Shown here one piece after another: positions 1-8,434 of a stretch of 36,743 nucleotides of DNA. Origin of the DNA: Verrucomicrobiota bacterium (lineage in GTDB: Bacteria; Verrucomicrobiota; Verrucomicrobiia; Limisphaerales; UBA11358); assembly GCA_028873125.1 (NCBI GenBank), contig JAGWMQ010000001.1, forward strand, positions 1-36,743, in the 5' to 3' direction. Every line of letters begins with the position of its first letter. The first letter of the stretch is position 1. The notes beneath the pieces are model-generated. The model searched no databases, was not told where the DNA came from, and was given only the letters and a program-made list of their open reading frames with translations. Position numbers and translations under genes: made by a program.

Positions 1-52
1 GCTGAAAAGAGACGATTCCGCTATCGTCCGGGGCGAGCCATTCGCCAGCAAC

Positions 53-2458
53 ATGAATCCGGCGCCCGAACAACGTCCAGACGCCCCCGTTGAGCACCCG
101 CTTCAGGGTGATACCCCGTCGTGGATGGATGTCTTTACGCCCGGACGCTTGGCCGGGCTGATTCTGCTACTTCTGTTCGCCATGCACCCGGGCGTGCTTC
201 TCGGCACGCACAGTTTCTTTTTCAGCGACTTCGGGGTTTTCACCTACCCGGTCGCGTATTACGCGCACGAAAGTTTCTGGCGCGGGCAGGTGCCCCTGTG
301 GAATCCGCTGAACAACTGCGGCGTGCCATTCCTGGCCCAGTGGAACACGTCAGTTTGCTATCCGCTCTCACTCATCTATATGATTTTCCCGCTGCCCCAG
401 TCGTTGAATTATTTTTGTCTGGGCCATTTGCTGCTGGCCGGCGTGGGCATGTATTTTCTGGCGCAACGCTGGACCCAAAACCGGCTGGCCGCCAGCATTG
501 CCGGCCTCGTTTTCGCGCTGAACGGGGTAATGCTCAGCGACTTGATGTGGACGAGCAACCTCGCCGCGCTGAGTTGGCAGCCCTGGGTCACGCTTTGGGC
601 CGAGCAGGCTTGGCGGACCGGCGGCCGCCGCATCGTGCTCGCCGCGTGGGCCGGCGCCATGCAAATGTTGTCGGGCGGACCGGAAATCATCTTCTTCACC
701 TGGACCCTGCTGGGAATGCTTTGGCTGAGTCAGACGTGGCGGAAGCAAATTCCGTTTGGACCGTCCTGGCGAAGATTTGTGGTGATGGTCGTCTTGGTCG
801 CGGGACTTTCGGCCATTCAACTCTTTCCGTTTTTTGATCTGCTGAAGCATTCAGAACGCAGTTCGGCCTACGCCGTCGCGGACGTTTTTTCGATGCCGAT
901 TTGGGGATGGGCCAATTTTGTGGTGCCGTTTTTCCGTTGTTTGCGAACCCCATTTGGAACCTGCGTGCAGTCCCAGCAACCCTGCTTTCCCTCTTACTAT
1001 CTGGGGCTTGGTACCCTGATGCTGGTGGCGGTGGCGGTCTGGCGGCGGCGATGGCGGCTGGAGATTTACGGTCTAGCCGGGATGACCCTGGCCGCCATGC
1101 TATTGGCGTTGGGCGGCAACGCTTATGTCTATAGCTGGCTCAAGTGCCTTTTGCCGTGGATCGGTTTTTCCAGGTATCCTATCAAATTTGTCTGGATGGT
1201 TGCCTTCACCATCCCGTTGCTCGCGGCACTGGGCATTGACGCCTTTCAAAGCGGATCCTCCCGTGAAGCGGGTATGGCCGACCTGCCGGCCAGCTTGGAC
1301 TCCCGGCAGTGCGTTTCTTCCGATGAGCGAAAAAGGCGGGAGCGCGGCCTGTTCCTGATCGCGGCCTTTCAGTTATTAGCCGCCAGCCTCATCCTCGCCG
1401 CGGCTCGCTGGTGCCCGGCAGCGGGAAATTCTGACTGGCAATTGGCGTGGCGAGACGGCGGCATTCGGTCGCTTTTCCTGATAGCGACCGTGGGAGTCTT
1501 GTGCGCACTAGTCCGCGTTCCATCGTCAAGAACGCGCGGCTTATTGGGGCTTGCCGTCCTGGCATTGATCGGCTTCGACCTGGTCACGGCGGGGCTGCGC
1601 ACAACCCCAAGCGTCGTCGTCAAGGCCTTTGATCCGTTGGAATTGAATATGTCCTCCACGCCAAAGCTGGGAGCATCGCGCGCCATGGTAAGCCGGCAGG
1701 TCTTGTCTTTTCTGGATCTGAGTTCTGCCCTGACAAAAAATCCACTTTATTACTATGCGGGGCTTCGTGGCGCGCTGATTGAAAATTGTAACATCCCAGA
1801 TAACATCCCCAAAGTGGACGGTTTTTGGTCGCTTCACCTTGGCTATGAATGGAACATTGATGGGATCTTTTACGGCGTATATCGCGATAATCGTTTTGGC
1901 GGATATACCTTTGGAACTAATGCGTTGCCTGCGCCGCTCTTGAACTTTCTTGGTGTCTCCCAGATCTCGGCGCCTAACACCATTTTCGCCTGGCGGGCGC
2001 GCAAGTCCTTCCTGCCGCTGGTCACCGCCGGCCAACGGCCGATTTTCGCCGGCGACTCGGAAACATTGAAAAAATTGCAAAGCCCGGACTTTGATCCCCG
2101 CCGCACGGTTTATCTGCCGTGGTCCACCCGGAATGAAGTCAACGTAACCAATGCCTCCAAGACGAAAATCGTTTTTCAACGGTTTGGCGCGCAACGGGCG
2201 CGTTTGACGGTCGAAGCCCCGGCGCCGGCTTTGGTGGTCATTGCTCAGGCCTTTTACCACGACTGGCATGCCTTCGTGGACGGCCAGCCCGTGCCACTGC
2301 TGCGCGCCAATCACGCTTTCCAGGCCGTGGAAGTCCCCGCCGGCCGACACGAAATCACCCTGCGCTATGAAGACTGGGCCTTCCGCATCGGCGCAATGGT
2401 TTCGGCGTTGACGCTGGCCGGCTGCCTGGCGGGTTTCTTCGCCAAGGCCAGACCTTGA
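53..2458 (+). CDS. YfhO-family multi-pass membrane protein
   Basis: An 801-residue integral membrane protein of the YfhO family (bacterial membrane proteins related to GT-C glycosyltransferases, often tied to cell-surface glycan or lipid glycosylation; the substrate is not predictable here). The N-terminus to about residue 540 holds many hydrophobic helices, with the family-typical stretch GQVPLWNPLNNCGVPF near residue 80. The C-terminal 250 residues are mostly soluble and end in the usual YfhO beta-rich module (AFYHDWHAFVDGQPVPLLRA, then a last helix). The ATG at 53 is used, but the frame stays open to base 1, so the true start could lie upstream. There is no strong ribosome-binding site. 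It stands alone, followed after 84 bases by hisB. Family assignment is good; function is inferred. Confidence 0.85.
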   Translation: MNPAPEQRPDAPVEHPLQGDTPSWMDVFTPGRLAGLILLLLFAMHPGVLLGTHSFFFSDFGVFTYPVAYYAHESFWRGQVPLWNPLNNCGVPFLAQWNTSVCYPLSLIYMIFPLPQSLNYFCLGHLLLAGVGMYFLAQRWTQNRLAASIAGLVFALNGVMLSDLMWTSNLAALSWQPWVTLWAEQAWRTGGRRIVLAAWAGAMQMLSGGPEIIFFTWTLLGMLWLSQTWRKQIPFGPSWRRFVVMVVLVAGLSAIQLFPFFDLLKHSERSSAYAVADVFSMPIWGWANFVVPFFRCLRTPFGTCVQSQQPCFPSYYLGLGTLMLVAVAVWRRRWRLEIYGLAGMTLAAMLLALGGNAYVYSWLKCLLPWIGFSRYPIKFVWMVAFTIPLLAALGIDAFQSGSSREAGMADLPASLDSRQCVSSDERKRRERGLFLIAAFQLLAASLILAAARWCPAAGNSDWQLAWRDGGIRSLFLIATVGVLCALVRVPSSRTRGLLGLAVLALIGFDLVTAGLRTTPSVVVKAFDPLELNMSSTPKLGASRAMVSRQVLSFLDLSSALTKNPLYYYAGLRGALIENCNIPDNIPKVDGFWSLHLGYEWNIDGIFYGVYRDNRFGGYTFGTNALPAPLLNFLGVSQISAPNTIFAWRARKSFLPLVTAGQRPIFAGDSETLKKLQSPDFDPRRTVYLPWSTRNEVNVTNASKTKIVFQRFGAQRARLTVEAPAPALVVIAQAFYHDWHAFVDGQPVPLLRANHAFQAVEVPAGRHEITLRYEDWAFRIGAMVSALTLAGCLAGFFAKARP

Positions 2459-2505
2459 ACTGGGCGCTTGGTTCTAGGCAAAGGCCGCTGTCCTGTGATT
2501 ACGCT

Positions 2506-2534
2506 TTGTTTTTCGGGACGCCGTCTGGTCTAAT
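2506..2534 (+). promoter_or_regulatory. Candidate extended -10 promoter of hisB
   Basis: TTGTTT at 2506-2511, a 17-base spacer, then TCTAAT at 2529-2534 preceded by TGG, an extended -10 arrangement. The -10 matches the consensus at 5 of 6 bases; the -35 matches at only 3. A start of transcription about 7 bases downstream would fall at or next to the hisB ATG (2543), and no Shine-Dalgarno sequence is seen, so a leaderless hisB message is possible. Pattern reading only. Confidence 0.35.
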
Positions 2535-2542
2535 GGATCACG

Positions 2543-3205
2543 ATGAAACCTCGTCAGGCCAGGATTTCAAGGAAAACGACGGAGACAAAAATTTCCGTCC
2601 GTCTCAACCTCGACGGCAAGGGCGCCGCCGCCGTCAATACCGGCATTCCCTTTTTTGACCACATGCTGACGCTGCTTGCCAGACACGCCGTCATGGATCT
2701 GCGGCTGCAATGCGCCGGCGACCTCGAAGTGGACGCGCACCACACCGTCGAGGACTGCGGCCTCGCGCTCGGCCGCGCCTTCGTCGCCGCGCTGGGCGAC
2801 AAAAAGGGGATTCGCCGTTACGGCCACGGTTTTCATCCGCGCAATCCGTTCACCGGCGAGGCCTACGTGCCCATGGACGAATGCCTGGCGCGCTGCGTCG
2901 TGGATTTTGGCGGACGCCCGCACCTGGTCTGGCGCGGGCTGGCCCGGTTTTCCCAAAAGAAGATTTCCGCGGCGGAAAAAAACCAGGACGCTTCGAGCGC
3001 CTTCCGCTTCGGCCTGGCGCGCGAATTCTTTCAGGCCTTCGCCAACGAGGCCCGCTGCAACCTGCACCTGGAACTGCTCTACGGCGACGAGCCGCACCAC
3101 ATCGTCGAGGCGCTGTTCAAGGCGTTTGCCCGCGCCGTGGACGCCGCGCGCCAGCGCGACCCGCGCATCACTGGGCGGTTGCCCACCACGAAGGGGAAGT
3201 TGTAG
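2543..3205 (+). CDS. hisB: Imidazoleglycerol-phosphate dehydratase
   Basis: HisB removes water from imidazole glycerol phosphate in histidine biosynthesis; it is a cytosolic Mn-dependent 24-mer in the family. The family signatures are present: TGIPFFDHMLTLLARHA (about residues 38-54), the metal-binding DAHHTVEDCGLALGRAF (about 70-86), VPMDECLARCVVDFGGRP, and GDEPHHIVEALFKAFARA near the end. At 220 residues it is longer than the usual ~195. About 11 extra residues (HPRNPFTGEAY) sit between RYGHG and VPMDE, and more near SQKKISAAEKNQDASS. No other his genes are next to it. Identification is certain; the effect of the insertions is unknown. Confidence 0.96.
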   Translation: MKPRQARISRKTTETKISVRLNLDGKGAAAVNTGIPFFDHMLTLLARHAVMDLRLQCAGDLEVDAHHTVEDCGLALGRAFVAALGDKKGIRRYGHGFHPRNPFTGEAYVPMDECLARCVVDFGGRPHLVWRGLARFSQKKISAAEKNQDASSAFRFGLAREFFQAFANEARCNLHLELLYGDEPHHIVEALFKAFARAVDAARQRDPRITGRLPTTKGKL

Positions 3206-3257
3206 AAAAAGACAGGCTTCAAAGCACGCCGCCCGCTATTCGCAGGCCAACGTCACA

Positions 3258-3411
3258 CCATGAAGACCATCGTTCACCTAACCCAACTATCGGAAACATT
3301 ATTGCGAAAATTTACGTCCTCGATCAAAAAGGCGCGATCCGTCTCAGGGGCGCCCGTGGCTGGCAGGAAGCGGCGCTCGAGAAACTCGCGAGTGCCGCGG
3401 AAAAGCAGTGA
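3258..3411 (+). pseudogene. Remnant of a TlpA/thioredoxin-like protein C-terminus
   Basis: In the frame ending at the TGA at 3409-3411, the last ~37 codons read IIAKIYVLDQKGAIRLRG followed by ARGWQEAALEKLASAAEKQ. This resembles the C-terminal strands and helix of TlpA-type redoxins ('P.IYVLD.KGVIR...RG...D.A...LL'). The catalytic CxxC part and the rest of the fold are absent, and the frame runs back into an out-of-frame shadow of hisB. A different frame carries an ATG at 3260 without recognisable homology. It is best read as a gene fragment left by deletion. Confidence 0.5.
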
Positions 3412-3481
3412 AGCTCAGAAAGAAAGCTGGTTACGTGTTGGCCTGATACGAAGACAGGCCGCAAAATTTCCCACCCTCCAC

Positions 3482-3510
3482 AAAAAAACGCCCCGGCGTT
3501 TGCAGCGGGG
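3482..3510 (-). terminator. Rho-independent terminator, duplicated from the rng end
   Basis: Read leftward: CCCCG at 3510-3506, a loop, CGGGG at 3495-3491, then a run of seven T at 3488-3482. It lies just below the rng-like fragment at the same relative place as the terminator of the intact rng gene, so it appears to have been copied along with it. Confidence 0.6.
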
Positions 3511-3532
3511 AGCTTTGATTTGAGGCAATTCG

Positions 3533-3780
3533 TCAAGATCCGACGCTCGCCAGTTCCTCGCCGTTTTCGACGTTGACGATTTTGAATTGTTCGGCGTGCA
3601 TGGCCGGGTCGGCGCGGAACGACAACGTGCCGAAGCAACGTTTTTCCATCTCGATGAGATGCTTTTCGTCCCAGGTGCGGAAGCGTTCCAGCACGGTCGG
3701 AAGCAGGAAGATGCGCCGTTGAAAGTCCGATTCGTCACGCGCGCGTTTTTGCCAGTGGTCACCAACAGCTTGTTCATCGC
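3533..3780 (-). pseudogene. Partial copy of the 3' end of RNase G/E
   Basis: The last 70 codons before the stop at 3533 match the C-terminus of the intact RNase G/E in this window at 58 of 70 residues by eye, including the identical block LSFRADPAMHAEQFKIVNVE. Weaker nucleotide similarity continues to about 3780; the remaining ~580 residues (S1 domain, catalytic DNase I-like domain) are missing. The fragment is open and ends in the same V-G-S-stop, but it has no plausible own start. The homology continues past the stop into the terminator. It is a decayed partial duplication; divergence (Y to C, D to E and others) suggests it is not recent. Confidence 0.85.
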
Positions 3781-3830
3781 CGTTCATTGGCACAAAGACT
3801 TTGGTCCGAATGCTGCGGACAACTTCTGAA

Positions 3831-6314
3831 TTATTGTGGATGCTCAATAAAATTACTCTCTGGAAGCGAGTGTCCTGATTCGTAGAGTTGCAGACGATTC
3901 TGAACCTGGCCGGCCAGATTGTTTTGATGTGAGGCGGTGGCAAGTGCCAGCGCTTTTTTTGCATTGCTTACGGCGTTGCCGAACTGTCCGACCACCGCCT
4001 CCGCCTCCGCCAACGAGTCCCAAGCCTCGGCGTCCGCGGGGTTCTCCTGGGTTGCCTGGGTGGCAAGGTGGACGGCTTCCGTGCCATTGCGCAGCTTGGG
4101 ATTGGGACTGGTGGCCAGAAGCCAGGCCAGTTTCTTGAGGGCACTGAGCGTGTGCGGATTCAAACGCAGCGCCGCGCGGTATTGGACAATGGCCCCGCTG
4201 TCGTCGCCTTGCTGCGACAGCACCATTCCGAGTCGAACATGAACATCCGCGAAAGCTGGATTGAGGCGGAGCGCTCTTTGATAATGGCTGAGGGCCGGAC
4301 CCCATTGTTTCTGCTCGAACAAAATATTGGCCAGGTTGTAGTGCGCGCTGAAGGAATTGCTTTGCAGCCGGAGCGTCTTGGCATATTGGGCGGCGGCCTC
4401 GTTGACTTTTCCTTCCGACAACAGGGCGTTTCCTAAATTGCAATGGGCTTCGGCAAAATCGGGTTTCACCGCCAAGGCCGCGACAAACTGTTTCTGGGCT
4501 TCGGCAAATTGGCCCTGCGCATTCAAGACTGCGCCCAAATTATTACGGGCTTCGGCAAAATTGGGTTTAATCTTCACCGCCGCCCGATAATGGCGCACGG
4601 CTTCGTCGAGTTTGCCCTGTGCCTCCAGCGCGCTGCCCAGCGCATTTTCCGCGTAGGCATTGGGGGCGATTTGCAGCGCGGCGCGATATTGAACCATGGC
4701 TTCATCCAGCTTGCCTTGCCGGGCCAATGCTATGCCGAGGTTGGCCAGCGACCTGTCATCGGCGGGATTGCTCCTCAAAGCCGCCCGAAAGTGGACGATG
4801 GCTTCATCAATTTTGCCCTGCTCGAAAAGGGCAAGTCCGAAATTCCGTTGGGCAAGATACCAGTGCGGCTGGGACCTAAGCAACAACTTGAACTGTTCGA
4901 TGGCTTCGTCAACCCTGCCCAACTGTTGCAACAGCGCGCCCTTGTCATTAAGCGCTTGCGGATAGTTCGTATTAATGCGCAAAGCTTCATTAAATTCGGC
5001 CAACGCCGCTTCCGGTTTTCCGCCTGTCGCAAGCGCCTCACCCAGATTACAATGGGCCAGGGCATTGTCCTTCGTTACTTTTATGGCGTGCGTGAAAAGG
5101 GTGACACTGTTTTTCCAATACTGTAATTGCCGGGAAGTCACAGCCAGGCAACCGGCGAGGGCAACCGACGCAACTAATGCAAGCATCCGTCGATTCTGCG
5201 GCCAGGCGGCAAGCCGGCTTGGAACCTCCCAGGCCACAACCATGAACAAACCGATGGAAGGAATATAGGTATAGCGATCCGCCATGGCTTGCCCGCCAAC
5301 TTGCACCAGGCCAATTACCGGAACCAATGAAATCAGAAACCAATACCAGCCCACGGCCAAATGTGGACGACGGCGAACGAACCAGAGCACGCCGGCGGAA
5401 ATCAAAGATATGATAATTCCTGCACTGATGACCCGGCCCAACGGCAGGTCGCGCGGATAAGGATAAAACACTGCCAAATCTCGCGGCCAGAATATCCTCG
5501 CAATGTAGCCAACGTAAGAGTTGAGCGCATTGGCCACACGATGAGCGAATGTAAGATTCCTCAAACTCATCGCCCCACCGGATTCTTGCACCCGAAAAGT
5601 CACGTAACAGGAGATAAGGGTGAGGGCAAAAAACGGCAACTTTTCCTTCACCCGAAGACACCATGACTGGAACTTATCCAGTTCCAAACGCCCCAATGGC
5701 CAGAAATCCAGAAGCAGCATCATGAGTGGCAGCGTGACCAGCATCGGCTTGGACATAAGTCCCAGCGCAAACAGCAACAACGCTAACGCGTAGCGTGGCC
5801 AACCGGGGACCTTGACCCAGGAGCAATAAGCTAAAAGTGTCAGGAAAGCGAAGAATGTGCTGAGCACGTCTTTGCGCTCCGCCACAAAGGCCACCGACTC
5901 GACGTGCAAGGGATGCCACGCAAATAGTGCAGCCACAAAGGCAGCGCGCCAGACGGCTCCGGTCAAACGCCGCAACAAGCCGAAGAGAAGCAAAGTATTG
6001 GCCACGTGAAAAAGCACATTCGTGAAGTGGTGGCCTCCGGCATTTAGCCCATAAATCTCACAATCCAGCATGTGAGAAAGCCATGTCAATGGATGCCAGT
6101 TGCAGCCATAACCGGTGCGGAACGCCCACGCCACCGTGTTGATTGTAAACCCAGATTGGACGACGGGGTTTTCGGTTATGTATAGGGCGTCGTCGTAATT
6201 ATTAAACTCAAAGCCAGTGACAGGCCAATAAAGAGCCAGCGTAATTGCCGCCAGCAGAAGACTGATGACTTGATTCCTCTGTGAATTTTTTAAACACTCT
6301 GCGTACTCCTGCAT
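3831..6314 (-). CDS. TMTC-like membrane protein with C-terminal TPR array
   Basis: About 827 residues. The first ~400 form a polytopic membrane domain like that of TMTC/PMT-type GT-C proteins: an acidic pair in the first loop (NYDDALYITENPVV), GCNWHPLTWLSHMLDCEIYG, and HPLHVESVAFVAERKDVLST, all hallmark motifs of this bacterial family. From about residue 410 to 760 follow some ten TPR units of the form 'A..NLG.AL...GK..EA...Y..AL...P'. Such proteins are thought to glycosylate or organise surface or exported proteins; the substrate here is unknown. The ATG at 6314 is chosen over an in-frame TTG two codons upstream because AGG lies about 7 bases before it. It sits between the intact rng terminator and the partial rng copy. 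Confidence 0.85.
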   Translation of the reverse strand: MQEYAECLKNSQRNQVISLLLAAITLALYWPVTGFEFNNYDDALYITENPVVQSGFTINTVAWAFRTGYGCNWHPLTWLSHMLDCEIYGLNAGGHHFTNVLFHVANTLLLFGLLRRLTGAVWRAAFVAALFAWHPLHVESVAFVAERKDVLSTFFAFLTLLAYCSWVKVPGWPRYALALLLFALGLMSKPMLVTLPLMMLLLDFWPLGRLELDKFQSWCLRVKEKLPFFALTLISCYVTFRVQESGGAMSLRNLTFAHRVANALNSYVGYIARIFWPRDLAVFYPYPRDLPLGRVISAGIIISLISAGVLWFVRRRPHLAVGWYWFLISLVPVIGLVQVGGQAMADRYTYIPSIGLFMVVAWEVPSRLAAWPQNRRMLALVASVALAGCLAVTSRQLQYWKNSVTLFTHAIKVTKDNALAHCNLGEALATGGKPEAALAEFNEALRINTNYPQALNDKGALLQQLGRVDEAIEQFKLLLRSQPHWYLAQRNFGLALFEQGKIDEAIVHFRAALRSNPADDRSLANLGIALARQGKLDEAMVQYRAALQIAPNAYAENALGSALEAQGKLDEAVRHYRAAVKIKPNFAEARNNLGAVLNAQGQFAEAQKQFVAALAVKPDFAEAHCNLGNALLSEGKVNEAAAQYAKTLRLQSNSFSAHYNLANILFEQKQWGPALSHYQRALRLNPAFADVHVRLGMVLSQQGDDSGAIVQYRAALRLNPHTLSALKKLAWLLATSPNPKLRNGTEAVHLATQATQENPADAEAWDSLAEAEAVVGQFGNAVSNAKKALALATASHQNNLAGQVQNRLQLYESGHSLPESNFIEHPQ

Positions 6315-6409
6315 CGGCAACCTGATTTTCCAGATTCAAGATTCAAATATCAAGCGCATAATGAACGCATCGAAAATCCTGGCAGGGGGCAGTTGAAATG
6401 GACGCTGGT

Positions 6410-6439
6410 AAAACGTCCCGCAGTTTTCCGCGGGGCGTT
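6410..6439 (-). terminator. Rho-independent terminator after rng
   Basis: Read leftward: AACGCCCCGC (6439-6430), an 8-base loop, GCGGGACGTT (6421-6412), then TTTT. The stem pairs with a single mismatch. It lies about 18 bases beyond the rng stop and closes the mre-mrd-rng block. Confidence 0.7.
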
Positions 6440-6456
6440 CTGATTTGAGCTGATTT

Positions 6457-8430
6457 TCAGGAACCGACGGTCGCCAGTTCCTCGTTGTTTTCCACGTTCA
6501 CAATCTTGAACTGCTCGGCGTGCATGGCCGGGTCCGCGCGGAACGACAATTTGCCGAAGTAACGCTTTTCCATCTCGATGAGGTGCTTTTCGTCCTCGGT
6601 GCGCAGCCGATCCAGCACGGTCGGGTGCACCACGATGCGCAACTGGAAGTCCGATTCGTCGCGGGTGCGTTTCTTGAGGATCTCCTGGAGCTTGCGCTGG
6701 ATTTCCACGCTCATGGTCACGACGCTCTTGACCTTGCCGCGGCCCTTGCAATACGGGCAGTCGTCATAGACGGCGGCGCGCACGCTTTCGCTGTGGCGCT
6801 GGCGCGTCATCTCCATGAGGCCCAACTGGGAGATGGGCAGGACGTGGGTCTTGGCCTTGTCGCGGCGCAGCCCCTCCTTGACGCGCTGATAGACCTGGTG
6901 CTGGTCGCGCCGGGACTTCATGTCAATGAAATCCAGCACGATGAGTCCGCCCATGTTGCGCAGGCGCAGTTGCCGGCAGATTTCCTCGGCGGCTTCGAGG
7001 TTGACCTTGAGGATGGTGGACTCCTGGTCCTTGTTGCCCTTGTGCCGGCCGGTGTTGACGTCAATGGCCACCAGCGCCTCGGTCTCGTCAATGACGATGT
7101 AACCGCCGCTCTTCAAAAAGACCTGGCGCGAAAAGGTGTGCTCGAGCTGGCGGGTGATGTTGAACCGGTCGAAGATCGGCTGCGCCTCGGCGTAGAATTT
7201 GATCTTGTTGGCCGAGCGCTTGGAGATTTTGGAAATCATCTCGCGCATCCGGTCGCAGGCCTTCTGGTTGTCCACGACGATGCGCTCGACGTCCTCGGTC
7301 AAAAAATCGCGCACGGTGCGTTCGATCAGGTCCGGTTCCTGGAACACGCACGAGGGCGTCGGCTCGCCCTTGATCTTGTCCTGGACGCTGTTCCATTCCT
7401 CCAGCAGCAGGGCCAGGTCGCGCACGAAGTAACGCTTCTGCTGGCCTTCGCCGGCGGTGCGCAGGATGACGCCCATGCCGTCGGGGATCGCCAGTTCGCG
7501 CAGGATTTTTTTCAGACGCCTGCGCTCCTCCGGGTGCTCAATCTTGCGCGAGATGCCCGACTGGTCCGAGTTGGGCAGCAACACCAGATAGCGTCCGGGC
7601 AGGAACAGGTTGGTCGTCACGCGCGGGCCCTTGGTGCCGATCGGCCCCTTGGTGACCTGCACGATGATTTCGCTGCCGGGCGGATAGAGGCGGGGAATGT
7701 CCTTCTGGGTGATTTTGGGCTTGTCGCGCCGGCGGCCTTCGCGCTCGACGATCTCCACACTGCTGTCAAACTGGTTGGGCACGATGTCCCAGTAATGCAG
7801 GAAGGCGTTCTTCTCAAAGCCGATGTCCACAAACGCCGCCTTCAGGCCGTCCTCCAGATTGCGGACCCGGCCCTTGAAAATGCTGCCCACGAGCCGTTCC
7901 TCGGTGGTGCGCTCGATGTTGAATTCCTCCAGTTTGCCGTCCTCCAGCACGGCCACGCGCGTCTCCAGGGTTTCGGCGTTGATGACGACTTCCTTGTGGA
8001 TTTTTTTCTCGGGCCGGATGAGGCGCTGGACCTTCTTGACCAGCGTGGTGGCGGCGTTCCGGAGGGAATCCAGGATCCCCCGGGACGGGTCGGCCACGGG
8101 CACCGGCTTGAAGGCCTTTCCCTCCGAGACCACGGCCGGTGTTTCGGGATGCGGCGGGCGGAAGTTCTTTTTGTCGGGAAGCGCCGCCGGCGTCAGCGGC
8201 GCTTCTGGGACCGCGCCCTCCGGCGGCAGGCCGGCCGCGATGTTTTCGGCCCGCTCGATTTCATGCGTGTGCCGTTTTTCAAACAGCCGCTCCGCGCCTC
8301 CCTGCTCGCTGACCGCCGCGGCGCGCGCCTGGACGGCTTCGTGGTCGGATTTCTGCGGCGTCTGGCCCAGGCCGCCCCGGGGGCGGAAGTGCATGCCGCG
8401 GCGGCGCCGCGGAAATTTCTGGTCGCTCAT
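6457..8430 (-). CDS. rng: Ribonuclease G/E family endoribonuclease
   Basis: An RNase E/G family enzyme that cuts single-stranded RNA in rRNA maturation and mRNA decay. After a ~135-residue basic, low-complexity N-terminal extension (starting with an RRRR cluster and rich in P, A and E) come the S1 RNA-binding domain (about 150-240; RLVGSIFKGRVRNLEDGLKA), the 5' sensor region, and the catalytic DNase I-like domain. The latter has AIDVNTGR and VLDFIDMKSRRDQ, whose aspartates are the Mg ligands in the family. The Zn-link CPYCKGRG follows. The core is of RNase G size; the extension is unusual because in RNase E the tail is C-terminal. It starts 4 bases after the rodA stop, so it is in the wall-elongation operon, as in E. 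coli, where rng lies downstream of mreBCD. Confidence 0.93.
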   Translation of the reverse strand: MSDQKFPRRRRGMHFRPRGGLGQTPQKSDHEAVQARAAAVSEQGGAERLFEKRHTHEIERAENIAAGLPPEGAVPEAPLTPAALPDKKNFRPPHPETPAVVSEGKAFKPVPVADPSRGILDSLRNAATTLVKKVQRLIRPEKKIHKEVVINAETLETRVAVLEDGKLEEFNIERTTEERLVGSIFKGRVRNLEDGLKAAFVDIGFEKNAFLHYWDIVPNQFDSSVEIVEREGRRRDKPKITQKDIPRLYPPGSEIIVQVTKGPIGTKGPRVTTNLFLPGRYLVLLPNSDQSGISRKIEHPEERRRLKKILRELAIPDGMGVILRTAGEGQQKRYFVRDLALLLEEWNSVQDKIKGEPTPSCVFQEPDLIERTVRDFLTEDVERIVVDNQKACDRMREMISKISKRSANKIKFYAEAQPIFDRFNITRQLEHTFSRQVFLKSGGYIVIDETEALVAIDVNTGRHKGNKDQESTILKVNLEAAEEICRQLRLRNMGGLIVLDFIDMKSRRDQHQVYQRVKEGLRRDKAKTHVLPISQLGLMEMTRQRHSESVRAAVYDDCPYCKGRGKVKSVVTMSVEIQRKLQEILKKRTRDESDFQLRIVVHPTVLDRLRTEDEKHLIEMEKRYFGKLSFRADPAMHAEQFKIVNVENNEELATVGS

Positions 8431-8434
8431 AAGT

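Noticed and set aside
1-52. Possible end of an upstream gene
   Set aside because: Too short to judge; the frame is simply open and in register with the YfhO gene.
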